DNA from: Engelhardtia mirabilis
GTDB taxonomy: Bacteria; Planctomycetota; UBA1135; GCA-002686595
NCBI RefSeq assembly: GCF_007748095.1
Contig: NZ_CP036287.1
Span: 2,294,001 to 2,358,000 of the forward strand
DNA: 64,000 nt
Direction of reading: 5' to 3'
The position numbers and the translations under genes are program-made. Positions 26,369 through 36,400 of this stretch are shown one piece after another; position 1 is the stretch's first letter; each line of letters starts with the position of its first letter. The notes under the pieces were generated by a model. It saw only the letters and a program-made list of their open reading frames with translations, was not told the origin of the DNA and made no database searches.

Positions 26369-29047
26369 TCAGCGCGTTCCGGCGAAGGCGTTCATGGTCG
26401 CCTCGCTCGGCTCGAACTCACGCGGGATCACGATGCCAGCGGTGAGCAGGATCAGGAGCTTGCGGTTCGCGATGAACGTGCCCTTGCGCTCGAAGAAGAA
26501 GCTCAGGATCGGGATCTTGTTGAGGATCGGGACACCTGCGGAGTAGTTCTGCTCCGTGTGCACCTTCAGACCGCCGAGCAGGACCGTTCCACCGTCGGGC
26601 AGCGGGACCGTCGTGCGGACCTTCTGGATGTCGAGCTCGGGCAGCTGGATCGTGACCGGCGTCAGGTTGGCGAGACCCGTGGTGATCTCGCGGATCGGAC
26701 GTTGGAGTTCGGCGACCGTGGGCCGCAGCTCCAGGGTGATGTAGCGGCGGTCGGCCGAAACCACCGGGCGCACGTCGAGCACGACCCCCTCTTCGACGAC
26801 GGCGATGATCGGGTCGGCGATGGAAGCACCGGTGGCGATCTCGACGTCGTAGTCCTGGACGTAGGCCTGCTGGTTCAGCACCGACAAGTGCGAGCGGGCC
26901 GTGTTGAAGATCAGGATGCGCGGCGCGGTGACCAGCTCCTGACGCTCACTCTTGCTGACCGCACGCAGGATCAGTTCGAACTGCAGGTCGTTCAGGTAGG
27001 TCCACTGGAACGAGAGGCCGCCGGCACCGTTGAAGGAGTCGCTGCCGAGCCCGTTGTCGTAGAGGTTCTCGATGCGCGACTTCACGTCCCCGTTGCCGGT
27101 GTCGAAGAAGGCGCCGGTGTCGAGGTCGGTACCGATGATGTCGTCGTCACCGGCCAGGCCGCTGATCGCGCTCGGGTCACCGAAGTCGTTGAAGAACGCG
27201 TCCTGACCGAGGCCGGGCTGGCCCAGGCCGCGCCAGTCGACGCCGATGTCCTCGAGGAAGTTGTCTTCGACTTCGAGGAAGCGGGCCTCGATGTCGACCA
27301 TGATGCCGCTGGAGTCGCGCAGGTCCTTCAGCAGGCTGCCGATCGCGGCCTGGACCTCGGGGGTCTGGTTGACGACCAGGGTGCCGCTGTCGGTGACTTC
27401 GATCGTGTTGCGATCGTCGTTCGCCCAGGACTCGGGGGCGATGTTGTTCTGGATCAGGTCGGTCAGGTCGTCGCCCGTGAGGACCAGGGCGTCGCGCTCG
27501 GGAAGATCCTCTTCCGGATACTCGATGCCCTGGGACGGCAGCACGTTGATCTCGCGGCTGACGTAGTCCTGGATCGGGGTGACGAGGTCCTTGACCTCGA
27601 ACATGTTCAGGACCTGGCCCCCGGTCATCTCCTCGGCGACCACGAACTTGACCACACCGTCCTGGATCTTCCAGAAGAGACCTTCGGAGGTGTCGGTCAT
27701 CAGCTCGAGCAGGCTGTACACGCTGCGCGCGGGCAGGTCGAGGGTGACCGTGGTCTCTTCCTCGTCGAGCTCGTCGATCACGCGCGGGCTGACGACGAAG
27801 TTGATTCCGGTGCGCTGCTGCAGGTAGGCGGCGACCACGGCCAACTCGGCGCCGTCGTCATCGGCGCCGAAGCGCGCCTCGACGCGGGTGTCGCGCAGAA
27901 CCTGGAGCACGGCTTCGCGCTCGGGGTCCGCGTTGGAGCCGACGCCGCCGAACTCGTAGGCGGTCCGCTGGCTGACGCGGTACCAGCGCTCGAGGTCGTC
28001 GATCACGACCACGTCGGTCTGGGGGATCGCCAGGGTGTCCAGGTCCTCGAAGGTGCGGATCCACTCCTCGCGGTAGCGGCGGCGCAGTTCCGTGTCGGTC
28101 TTGCGGTGACGGGCCGTGCGCGCGATCTCACGCATCTCGCCCGCGGCCTCGTTGGCCGGATCCTGGAGCAGGATCTGGTCGGCGAGGGCCTCGGCGTCGC
28201 CGTAGCGCTCGGCCAGGAAGGCATCGTTGGCGCGCTCGTAGAGCGTGCGCAGGGTGTTCTCGCGGTAGCGACGCTCTTCTTCGACCTTGGCGGCGGCCGC
28301 GGTCGCAGCCTCCACGGCCCGGCGCTCGGCGGCCTCGAGGCGCGAGTTGTCGCGCTCCTGCTCCGCGGCGGCGACCAGGCGCTGGACGCTCTGCAGGTCC
28401 AGGTCGTCGGAGCTGATCAGCGGGTTGTAGCCCAGGATCAGTTCCGCGCGCTTGAACTCCAACACGGCGGAGTCGTAGTCGCCGTCGCGCATGGCCTGTT
28501 CGCCCGTGGCGATGGCGCGCTTGGCCTCGATGCGGGCCTGGGCCCGGCGCACCACCTCGCGCTCGACCTCGTCGTCGAGCAGGGAGCTGGCGGTGGCGTA
28601 GTCGTCGCCCATCAGACCTTCGACCCGCTGCAGGCTCTCCAGCGCGGTCTGGTCACCCGGAAGGAGATCCAGGGCGTTGGCGATGGCCTCGAGCGCTCCA
28701 GCGTAGTTCTCGGCCTCGATCTGGGCGGTGGCGTCGCGCAGGTACTCGTCGACGAGCACGCGCTTGCGCTGTTCGAGCAGAGCACGGCGCTGGGCGGCGT
28801 CCTCGAGGATGGAGTCCTGACGCAGCGAGACGCTGGCGGGCTGGGCGGAGGGCACGGCCGACGCGGCGGAGACCTCCAGCAGAGCTTCGCGCGGCTGTAC
28901 TTCACCGGGATCCTGCTGGGCGACCGGCGCGGACGCGTTGACCCCGTCCTGCGCGGTGCCCTGCTCGGCGTCGCCGGGCTGGGTCGACTGGCAGGAGAGG
29001 ACGGGGAGCGTCAGGAGGGACGGGACGAGGAGTGTGCGGAGGCGCAT
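26369..29047 (-). CDS. Lipoprotein secretin with an N-terminal coiled-coil/TPR region (secretin 2)
   Basis: Outer-membrane secretin-family protein of 892 aa. The signal peptide ends in lipobox VLSC with Cys 19. A helical region with TPR-like units and Glu/Arg-rich coiled coil covers about residues 75-330. The N-domain-like part includes VTLDLPARSVYSLLELMTD and MVDIEARFLEVEDNFLEDI, followed by GVDWRGLG. The secretin core shows TVPLPDGGTVLLGGLKVH and AGVPILNKIPILSFFFER. Length, architecture and motif order match secretin 1, so these are paralogues, but the sequences are well diverged. It is the first gene of the minus-strand envelope cluster. Confidence 0.92.
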   Translation of the reverse strand: MRLRTLLVPSLLTLPVLSCQSTQPGDAEQGTAQDGVNASAPVAQQDPGEVQPREALLEVSAASAVPSAQPASVSLRQDSILEDAAQRRALLEQRKRVLVDEYLRDATAQIEAENYAGALEAIANALDLLPGDQTALESLQRVEGLMGDDYATASSLLDDEVEREVVRRAQARIEAKRAIATGEQAMRDGDYDSAVLEFKRAELILGYNPLISSDDLDLQSVQRLVAAAEQERDNSRLEAAERRAVEAATAAAAKVEEERRYRENTLRTLYERANDAFLAERYGDAEALADQILLQDPANEAAGEMREIARTARHRKTDTELRRRYREEWIRTFEDLDTLAIPQTDVVVIDDLERWYRVSQRTAYEFGGVGSNADPEREAVLQVLRDTRVEARFGADDDGAELAVVAAYLQQRTGINFVVSPRVIDELDEEETTVTLDLPARSVYSLLELMTDTSEGLFWKIQDGVVKFVVAEEMTGGQVLNMFEVKDLVTPIQDYVSREINVLPSQGIEYPEEDLPERDALVLTGDDLTDLIQNNIAPESWANDDRNTIEVTDSGTLVVNQTPEVQAAIGSLLKDLRDSSGIMVDIEARFLEVEDNFLEDIGVDWRGLGQPGLGQDAFFNDFGDPSAISGLAGDDDIIGTDLDTGAFFDTGNGDVKSRIENLYDNGLGSDSFNGAGGLSFQWTYLNDLQFELILRAVSKSERQELVTAPRILIFNTARSHLSVLNQQAYVQDYDVEIATGASIADPIIAVVEEGVVLDVRPVVSADRRYITLELRPTVAELQRPIREITTGLANLTPVTIQLPELDIQKVRTTVPLPDGGTVLLGGLKVHTEQNYSAGVPILNKIPILSFFFERKGTFIANRKLLILLTAGIVIPREFEPSEATMNAFAGTR

Positions 29048-29523
29048 CAGTTACAGGACCTTCCTGTGGGATCCCTGCTCGAAGGTTGCGCGGCGTCGTG
29101 TGAACCGGCGCTGGCGAGTCGGTCGCGACCGGGTGCAGTCGAAACCGATTGGGGGGATGAGTCTGCACCACACCTGCCACGGGACCATTGCCGGAAGGGC
29201 AATTGTCCGCGGGGCGAGTGCGGAAGCGGGCGAGTGTCGAACTCGTCCGGACCGACCGGGGTGGGGACCCGGATGCGGCGCGGCCTGAACGCGTTGCAGG
29301 CCGACCGCGGAGCGGCGCAGTGGATGATGGGGAAAGAGCTGAGTCGAAGGTGTTCCTGACGGATGCATCCGTCGACCGACTCGAGGTGCCGTGCGCGGGT
29401 CCCAGGGTCGGCGCTCGCGAGCGCCTGTAGTGCCTGCGGCCCGGGCGGGGGGAGGATAGCCGTGCCCCAGGGGGGGGTCAACACGAGCGCGGCGCCAGTG
29501 CGGTCCCCACGGAGCAAACGCCT
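29048..29523 (-). promoter_or_regulatory. Upstream region of the envelope cluster
   Basis: This 476-nt gap must hold the promoter of secretin 2 and the terminator of the glycosylase gene. It contains a 14-nt perfect palindrome ACGGATGCATCCGT (29359-29372) nested within GAGTCG (29341-29346) and CGACTC (29377-29382), and a weak hairpin ATTGCC/GGCAAT (29187-29203). Either could be a regulator site. No gene is recognisable. Confidence 0.45.
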
Positions 29524-30468
29524 CTACCCCCGGCCGTCCTCTCGGCTACGCCGCGCTTGCGGGATCGGCAGGCCGATCTCGCGCATGGCGAGTTGGATGT
29601 CTTCCCAAGTCGCTCGCTTCTGATCCGGGCTCCGCAGCAGGTAGGCCGGATGGAAGGTGGGCACCACGGCCCGTCCCCGGTGGCGGTGGACCCGGCCACG
29701 CAGTCGGCCCATCGGTGCGTCGGAGCCGAGCAGGTGCTGGGCCGCGTGGCGTCCGAGGGGGATCAAGACCTGGGGGTCGACCAGCTCGATCTGTCGCTCG
29801 AGGAAGGGGGTACAGAGCCGCTTCTCCTCCGGTTGGGGGTCGCGGTTCCCGGGCGGGCGGCACTTGAGCACGTTGGCGATGTAGACGTCGCCGCGGGCCA
29901 GCCCCATGCCTTTTGTGATGATGTCGGTAAGTAGCTGCCCCGCTCGACCCACGAAGGGGGTTCCTTGGAGGTCCTCGTCGGCCCCCGGGGCCTCGCCCAC
30001 GAACATCACCCGCGCCTGCGGATCCCCGTCGGCGAAGACGGTCTGGTTGCGGCTCTCGCACAGGCTGCAGGCCCTGCAGGAGGCCACGGCGCGGCCCAGG
30101 GCGTCGAGGTCCGCAGCCGCCTGGGCAACCGCGGCCGTCGAGGGCTCGCTGACCGGGGCCGTCACCGCCGGCTGGGGGGCGGGAGGCCGGGCAGCGGCGG
30201 GTGAGGGCCTGAGGAGTTCGGCCGGCGTAGCCTCGCCGGAAGAGACGGCCGAGGGCCGGGCGGGGGGCGCAGAGGCGGGCGATGCGGCGGCCACGACCGG
30301 GTCACCCGCTGCCGACTTCGGCTGGGGCCCGACATGGGCCCCGGGAGCCATGGCCTGGACCGTCGCTGGCAAACGCCGGCGGCCGCGATCGCGCTCGCGG
30401 CGCAAGTGGCGCCGCAGGGCTCCGGCCAAGAGGGCGAGCTCGCCCCGGTCGTCTTGCTCTGCGCTCAT
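29524..30468 (-). CDS. Family 4 uracil-DNA glycosylase
   Basis: DNA repair enzyme that removes uracil from DNA, about 314 aa from ATG 30468. The N-terminal third is a low-complexity Ala/Pro-rich linker. The catalytic domain has FVGEAPGADEDLQGTPFVG (active-site motif), CRAC and CRPPGNRDPQPEEKRLC, which together supply the four cysteines of the Fe-S cluster, and the HPAYLLRS motif near the C-terminus. The same architecture (long linker plus UDG4 domain) is common in this family. An ATG at 30534 is possible but gives no extra recognisable sequence. It is divergent from the histidine kinase gene. Confidence 0.93.
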   Translation of the reverse strand: MSAEQDDRGELALLAGALRRHLRRERDRGRRRLPATVQAMAPGAHVGPQPKSAAGDPVVAAASPASAPPARPSAVSSGEATPAELLRPSPAAARPPAPQPAVTAPVSEPSTAAVAQAAADLDALGRAVASCRACSLCESRNQTVFADGDPQARVMFVGEAPGADEDLQGTPFVGRAGQLLTDIITKGMGLARGDVYIANVLKCRPPGNRDPQPEEKRLCTPFLERQIELVDPQVLIPLGRHAAQHLLGSDAPMGRLRGRVHRHRGRAVVPTFHPAYLLRSPDQKRATWEDIQLAMREIGLPIPQARRSREDGRG

Positions 30469-30608
30469 GGACGGGCTTCGAGGTTGGTGGAAGGGGGCCC
30501 GCCGACCGATCCGCCTGGCTGGGCCTGCGGGCATCGGACGGGGGACGCCCCGGGATATTACGCGGGCGCCCCGGCGCCGACGCCGCTGGGGGCAGGCACA
30601 ATCGCCCC

Positions 30609-32591
30609 GTGGGATCCGCAGCGCAGCGCCGCGCCTCCGGCGAACTCGACTCTATCGTGGCCGAGCGAGTGGCCCTCGTGGCGGGGGTGCTGGCGGCCGC
30701 GCTGCTGGGCGGCGTGGCGACGCTCCTACTCGGGACTTCGGGGTCCCTGGGCCGGGGGGTGCTGGCCGAGAGGGCGGCGAATCGCTCCGGCCTGGTGGAG
30801 GCCACGTGGCGGCGCATCGCGGCGGATCGGGAGCTTTGGTTCGGGGAAGCAGAGGGAGCTGTCTCCAGCTTCGACCCCGCCGCGAAGCCGCCGGGCGCCG
30901 ATCCCCTGGCGCCAGAGGACCTGGGCCCCGACGCTCCGGCCTTCTCCGCCCTGCTCGACGAGGCTCGGCGCCTGCGCTCGGCTGGAGTCGACCCACTGCG
31001 GGTTCACCAGGCACTCGATGGCGCGGCCAACCTGGCCCGCGGACCGGTACGGGCGGCCGAGGTGGGCCTGGAGCGGCTCCGCTTCGAGTCGTCCGAGCAG
31101 GTCTTGGCCCCGTCGTTCGACGATTTCTGGGCCCAGACTCCGCCAGCGGTTCTGGTCGACGGCTTGCCGGCCGTGGCCATCGGCTACTTGACCGTGGCCG
31201 AGCGCCTCGATCCCGATCGACGACGCGAGTGCGCCCGCCAGCTCGCCGAGTGGATCGCCAACGGCGCCCTGGCACTGCCGGAGCAGCCAGCACGTTGGAG
31301 CCTCCCGCGCGGTGGTGGGCAACCGACGCTGAGTCGGTCCCCCCGTGTTCGCTCACTCGTCGATTCGATCGAGGGGCTGGCGGGCGTGCCGCTCGAGGGT
31401 GCTCGGGCCGCGTTGGACTCCGCCGCCGTGAGTGCCGCGACCCACGAGCACTTGATCGAACTCGGTTGGACCTCCAAGCCTGGGCCGAGCTTCATGCCCG
31501 AGGGCGGGGGCTTCTGGGCTGCCGCGGCGCGCGCAGAGGGCGGGTTCGGGGCGCGCTGGATCTCGACCGGCGAGTTGGCCGCGAAGCTCCGCGATTCGGT
31601 CGCCTCCGGGACCATCGAAGACGGCGAGTTGGCGGTGGCGCTGGGTCCGGACGACATCGGGCTGGGCGCGGCGGTGGGGCCGCCGATTCGGCTCGCGGGT
31701 CTGCCGCTCGAGGCCCAACTGCGCCACCCCGACCCTTCGTTCATGGCGGCCTCCGGCGGAGCGCGGGTGCGGGCGATCGCCTTCGGGCTCTATGCCCTGG
31801 CGGCCCTGGCCCTCGCGGCCGGTTGGACCACGCGCAACTCGCTCATGCGCCAGCGGCGACTGGCCGCCCTGCGCAGTCGCTGGGTCGCCGCGGTGAGTCA
31901 CGAGCTGCGCACGCCCGTCGCCGCCCTGACCCTGACCGCGGGGCGACTCGAGCGCACGCGCCTGGAGCACCCCGAGCGACTGCCGCGCTACCACGAGGCG
32001 ATCCGCGCGGAGTCCGAGCGGCTCGAACGGCTGGTCGCACAGGTGATGGACATCGCGCGCATCGAGCGCGGACGCCCGCCGGCCCTGCGCCTGGAAGCGT
32101 TGGATCCGAGCGCGGTGTTGGAGGGAATCGTCGAGCGTGGCCGCCTGGCCCTCGCCGATCGGGGGCTCGAGCTCGAGCTGGATCGCAGCGAGCTGCCGGC
32201 GGTGGTCGTGCTCGACAGCCTGGCCCTGGGCCGCGCCCTCGAGAACCTGATCGAGAACGCCGCTCACCATTCCGGTGGCGAGGTCGTGCTCGTGCGCTGG
32301 CGCCGCGACGGGTCGAATCTCTTGGTGGACGTGCGCGACGACGGCCGCGGCCTGCCCGACGACTCGCGCCTGTTCGACGCCTTCCACCGCGGCGAGGGCG
32401 CGGATAATGCGCGAGGCGTAGGCCTCGGGCTCGGGATCGCGCGGGAACTCGTGCGGGCCCACGGCGGCGACTTGACGGCGCTCGCGGGTACGGATGGGCG
32501 CTTCAAGGGGGCGGCCTTCCGCATCCTCCTGCCCCTGCGCGCCGCGCCCGGCGACGAGCGACGTGATCAGAGCGAGGAGCGCAGCGCGTGA
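30609..32591 (+). CDS. Membrane sensor histidine kinase
   Basis: Two-component sensor, about 660 aa from GTG 30609 (GTG 30657 is an alternative). TM1 is LVAGVLAAALLGGVATLLLG near the N-terminus and TM2 is AFGLYALAALALAAGW near residue 400. Between them is a large extracytoplasmic sensor region of about 350 aa that I cannot assign. The cytoplasmic part has the H box AAVSHELRTPVAALTL (His 431), N box LENLIENAAHHSGG, and the ATP-lid motifs DDGRGLPDD and GVGLGLGIARELVRAHGG. Its stop overlaps the start of the response regulator. The ligand is unknown; the HEAT protein next to it may be a target. Confidence 0.93.
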   Translation: MGSAAQRRASGELDSIVAERVALVAGVLAAALLGGVATLLLGTSGSLGRGVLAERAANRSGLVEATWRRIAADRELWFGEAEGAVSSFDPAAKPPGADPLAPEDLGPDAPAFSALLDEARRLRSAGVDPLRVHQALDGAANLARGPVRAAEVGLERLRFESSEQVLAPSFDDFWAQTPPAVLVDGLPAVAIGYLTVAERLDPDRRRECARQLAEWIANGALALPEQPARWSLPRGGGQPTLSRSPRVRSLVDSIEGLAGVPLEGARAALDSAAVSAATHEHLIELGWTSKPGPSFMPEGGGFWAAAARAEGGFGARWISTGELAAKLRDSVASGTIEDGELAVALGPDDIGLGAAVGPPIRLAGLPLEAQLRHPDPSFMAASGGARVRAIAFGLYALAALALAAGWTTRNSLMRQRRLAALRSRWVAAVSHELRTPVAALTLTAGRLERTRLEHPERLPRYHEAIRAESERLERLVAQVMDIARIERGRPPALRLEALDPSAVLEGIVERGRLALADRGLELELDRSELPAVVVLDSLALGRALENLIENAAHHSGGEVVLVRWRRDGSNLLVDVRDDGRGLPDDSRLFDAFHRGEGADNARGVGLGLGIARELVRAHGGDLTALAGTDGRFKGAAFRILLPLRAAPGDERRDQSEERSA

Positions 32592-33286
32592 GCGAGCGGA
32601 CACGGGTGTTGTTGATCGAGGACGAGGCGTCGATTCGGATGCCTCTGGTGGACGAGCTCTTGGACGCCGGCTACGAGGTGCTCGAGGCAGCCGACGGCGA
32701 GCTCGGTCTGACCATGGCCCTGCGCGAGGACCCCGACCTGATCCTGCTGGACCTGATGCTGCCTGGGCGCGATGGCTTCTCGGTCCTGCGCGCCCTGCGC
32801 GCCGATCGCGTCGTCGCACCAGTGATCGTGCTCTCGGCCCGCGGCGAGGAGTGGGACCGCGTGCAGGGCTTCGAGGTCGGCGCCGACGATTACCTGGTCA
32901 AGCCCTTCAGCGCCCGCGAGCTGCTCTTGCGGATCAAGGCCTTGCTGCTGCGCTCGCGCGGCGCCGCGCCGGGGGTCGCGGCCGGCGGCCTCGTGCGCCT
33001 CGGTGCGGCCACGATCGACTTCGGGGGCTACGGCGTCGAACGCGGTGGTGTCCGCCAGGCGCTCTCGCGTCGCGAGTTGGATCTGTTGCAGTACCTGCTC
33101 GAGCGCGAGGGCCGCGCCTGCTCTCGCGACGAGCTCCTGGATCAGGTCTGGGGGTTGGAGGCCGACGTGACGCCGCGCACGGTCGACCAGCACGTGCTCA
33201 AGCTCCGCAAGAAGCTCGAGCCCGACCCCGACGCCCCCGTGCACCTGCTCACGATCCGCGGCGTGGGCTATCAGTTGGTGCGCTGA
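32588..33286 (+). CDS. OmpR-family response regulator
   Basis: DNA-binding partner of the adjacent kinase, 232 aa. GTG 32588 overlaps the kinase stop (GTGA). The receiver domain has the acidic pocket ED at residues 11-12, phospho-acceptor Asp 55 in LLDLMLPGRDGF, Ser 83 and Lys 105 in YLVKPF. The C-terminal winged helix ends with RTVDQHVLKLRKKLEPDP and TIRGVGYQL, typical of OmpR/PhoB. It is followed by a HEAT-repeat protein gene 140 nt downstream. Confidence 0.96.
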   Translation: MSERTRVLLIEDEASIRMPLVDELLDAGYEVLEAADGELGLTMALREDPDLILLDLMLPGRDGFSVLRALRADRVVAPVIVLSARGEEWDRVQGFEVGADDYLVKPFSARELLLRIKALLLRSRGAAPGVAAGGLVRLGAATIDFGGYGVERGGVRQALSRRELDLLQYLLEREGRACSRDELLDQVWGLEADVTPRTVDQHVLKLRKKLEPDPDAPVHLLTIRGVGYQLVR

Positions 33287-33425
33287 GACGCAGCCTGCGC
33301 CGGTGACATGGCGTTGACACGGCGTGCGCCGGCCCGTGACGGCTCGCCCCTTCGATCGTCGTCCAATGCGCCCTTACGACTCCGCACGGGAGCCCGCACG
33401 GCGGGCCATTTCACACGAGGGGCAT

Positions 33426-36400
33426 ATGAAACGAATCGCAATCACGAGCCTGGCCGCGATCCTCTGGTTGGGGAGCGCCGCGGGGGCACAGGGGACCGAC
33501 CAGCGCGACTACGAGACCTTCACCCGCTGGATGACGGCCCAGCCGGCCGTGGTCAAGCTGAACGAGAAGCTCCAGGCCTACTCGATCGGCACCGGGGAGT
33601 GCCGCGAGAAGCTGGAGGAGGAGCTGGCCGGGATCGAGTTGATGGTCGCCACCGAGAACGTATCCGCGTTCGTCGTGGAGCGACTGGAGCTGCTGCGTCT
33701 GGTGGCGTCGGCCGACCTCATGCCGTCCGCGCTGCGCGGCGAGCCGATCACGGACCTTGTCGGGCGCACGGCTCGGCTCGCGGCGCGGGCCCACATGGCA
33801 GTGGGGGAGGTGGACGCTGCGCGCGAGGTCCTGACCGAGTTGCTCCCCGACGAGGAGAGCTGGCGCAGGGCAACGGGGCAGGTCTTCGCGGGGGATGCGC
33901 CCGCAGACGTGAAGGCGCTGGCCCTGAGGGCGCAGGCACGCACCGGCCTGGATGCGCAGCTCGACGCCCAGCTCGCGCTGCCGGAGCACGCCGCACTCCT
34001 GGAGCGCGCGAGGTCCATGCAGCAGGGCGGCGCTCCCGACTGGCTCGGCGAGATCCTCGAGCCCTTGGCCGCGGAATGGGCGAGGGCGCATCTCGACGTG
34101 CCTTCGCGCGAGGTCTACGACTCGGTTCGCCAGATGGGCGTCTCCGGGGGTCGGGCCTTCGAGTCCTGGCAGATCGCGAGCGCGACGATCTGGATCCTGG
34201 CCACGGATCGGTGGGGGGCGAACTCCACCGACGTCTTGTTCGACAACCTGTGCCAGACGGATCCGGAGCTCGCTGGCGAGCTCGATGCGCTGATCGCGCC
34301 GAGGGAAGGCCTCGCCTGGCGTCGAGCCGCCGTCTCGGGGGCCTCTTCGGCCTTGGGCCGCAACACCGACGAAGCCTTGGTCCTGGCCCTGTCGCCCCTG
34401 GTCGTGAGGTTCCTGGAGGATGACCGACTGATCGGGGATCCCAAGTTCAAGAGCGTCCTGAGGCGCGTGGCCCAGGGGCCGGCCTTCGTCCCGGTGGAGC
34501 TCGTCGAGGCCTGGCGCGAGGCCATCCGCACCGGCTCGGTCGACGACGCGTTGTTTTTGATCTCGATCTGGGGGGCGATGCCGCGGGATCCGTGGGGAGA
34601 CGCGCGCCCGAGGTTCCCCAAGAACGAGGACTGGAATCGGGACGTGCAGGCTGCGTGTTTGGAGCACCCTGCCAGCGAGATCCGCCTGCTCGCGGCACCG
34701 ACCTTCATCGGCACTGGTGAGGGCGAGGCGATCTACGGTTGGGCGGGCGACGCGGACCCGCGCCTACGCCAGATGGCGCTCGAGCGCCTGCGCCATCGCA
34801 ATGCGTTCTCGAGTTGGCCGATCGAGCCTTCGAGTGCGGAGTTCGAGGCCGTGCTGCAACTCGTGGCCGACCCCGAGCCGGAGATTCGAGGCGCTGCGGT
34901 GGAGGACGTGCTGGGTGCGCGCAATCCCATCCCGGCGTGGCTCGAGGCCGCGCTCGAAGCGGCGACCGACGAAGAGCGTCTAGGGCTTGTGGAGCGCCTG
35001 GTGAGGCTCCCCCTGGGCAGCGCTTGGAGTCTCACCCTGGCGCAGAACGGCGGGCTGCGGGCGCGGATTGCCGCCGACCCCGACCCGGCCGTGCGGGCAG
35101 CGCTGGTGGGGGGGCCGTGGCAGACCCCCGAGACGGTCAGCGAAGTCGTGGGACGCGCCGCCGCAGACCCCGCGCCCGAGGTCCGCGACGCGGTGGACGC
35201 TTGGCTCGAGTACTCGGAGAATTACGACGGTCCTTTCGGGGAGGTGCTGCTGGCTCGAATGCGCGACGCGATGTCGCCGTTCGACTTGACGACCCTTCCT
35301 CGGGAGAGGGCCTTCGAGCTGGTCGCTCGGTCGGGTGCCCTCGGCGAGCTGCTAGGCCTTGCACTCGATCGAGGTGACTCGCTGCTGCGTCAGCTGGTGC
35401 TCGAGTCGCTGGCGGCCACTCCGAAGTCAGCCTTCTCGGATCCTGACCGCAGGCCCGCGATCGTGGATGAGGTCGGCCTCGATCTGGTCATTCGGGGGGC
35501 TCGCGGAGGCTGGTCCTCGCTCGCACCTGAAGTGCAGGGCAAGCTCGCCTGGAGACTCGCGATGCTCGGTGAGAGTCAGGCGGCCATCGCTGCCGATCGA
35601 ACCAATCCGCCGGAGCTGCGCTGGGCGGCGTTGACCCAAGCGCCGGAGGCGGACCGGCCGACGGCAGCCGAGTTCCTGGCAATGCTCGATGAGTCGCTCG
35701 CCGGTGAGAAGCCCTTCCAGGCCTTCCCGCCGGCGGAGCTCAGGCAGATGGTACGGGACAGCCGGCTCGCCGGGGCCAACCCCAATCTCGCCGCTTGGCT
35801 CGCGTCCCACCCGGCTGAACCGGCCGAGGCGCTCTGGCGGGCCGAGACCCGCGGTCTCGTCTACGCGCTGCTCGATGATCAGGGCGAGGGGGCCACGGAG
35901 GCGGCGACGGCGATCCTCTCCGACTTCTGTCACTCGTTATTCACGGGCGCGAACGGTGGCAACGCCATTCCCGACAGGCTGCGTTCGGTCGTCCTCGCGC
36001 ACGGAGAGGACCCGCAGTTGATCGCCGAACTCGGGCGGGCGTTGCGAGAGAGGCCCGATTCGAGGTTGGTCGGTATCGCGGCGGCGGCGCAGTCGGAGGA
36101 GCTGATCGATCCACTCGGGAGCTTGGTGGAGATGAGCTTCGACCGCCTGCTCGAGCTGACTCGGTCGACGGAGGGCTCGGTTCGATCGGAGTTGATCATC
36201 GCCATCCAGCAGACCGCCGCCAGTGGGCTGCGCCGCTTTCCCGGCAACCCGCGGGCCAACGAGGCGCTGCGGCGGGGCATGCTCCAGGGGAGCGAGAGGT
36301 TGCGAGACACCTGCGCGGGTGTCTTGGAATCCCATGCGGCCTACCTCGAGCTCGAGCAGAGCAGCGGCCAGGTCGAGACGGTCGCGGGCGCCAAGGCGCG

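Noticed and set aside
14449..29047. Classical type II or type III secretion locus
   Set aside because: Only secretins match. No GspE/SctN ATPase, GspF, pseudopilin or export-apparatus gene is present in the window.
26339..29359. 1006-codon plus-strand open frame antisense to secretin 2
   Set aside because: It mirrors the secretin frame, is rich in Val/Asp/Gly/Leu as expected from reversed GC-rich codons, and shows no domain. The secretin on the other strand has signal peptide and motifs.
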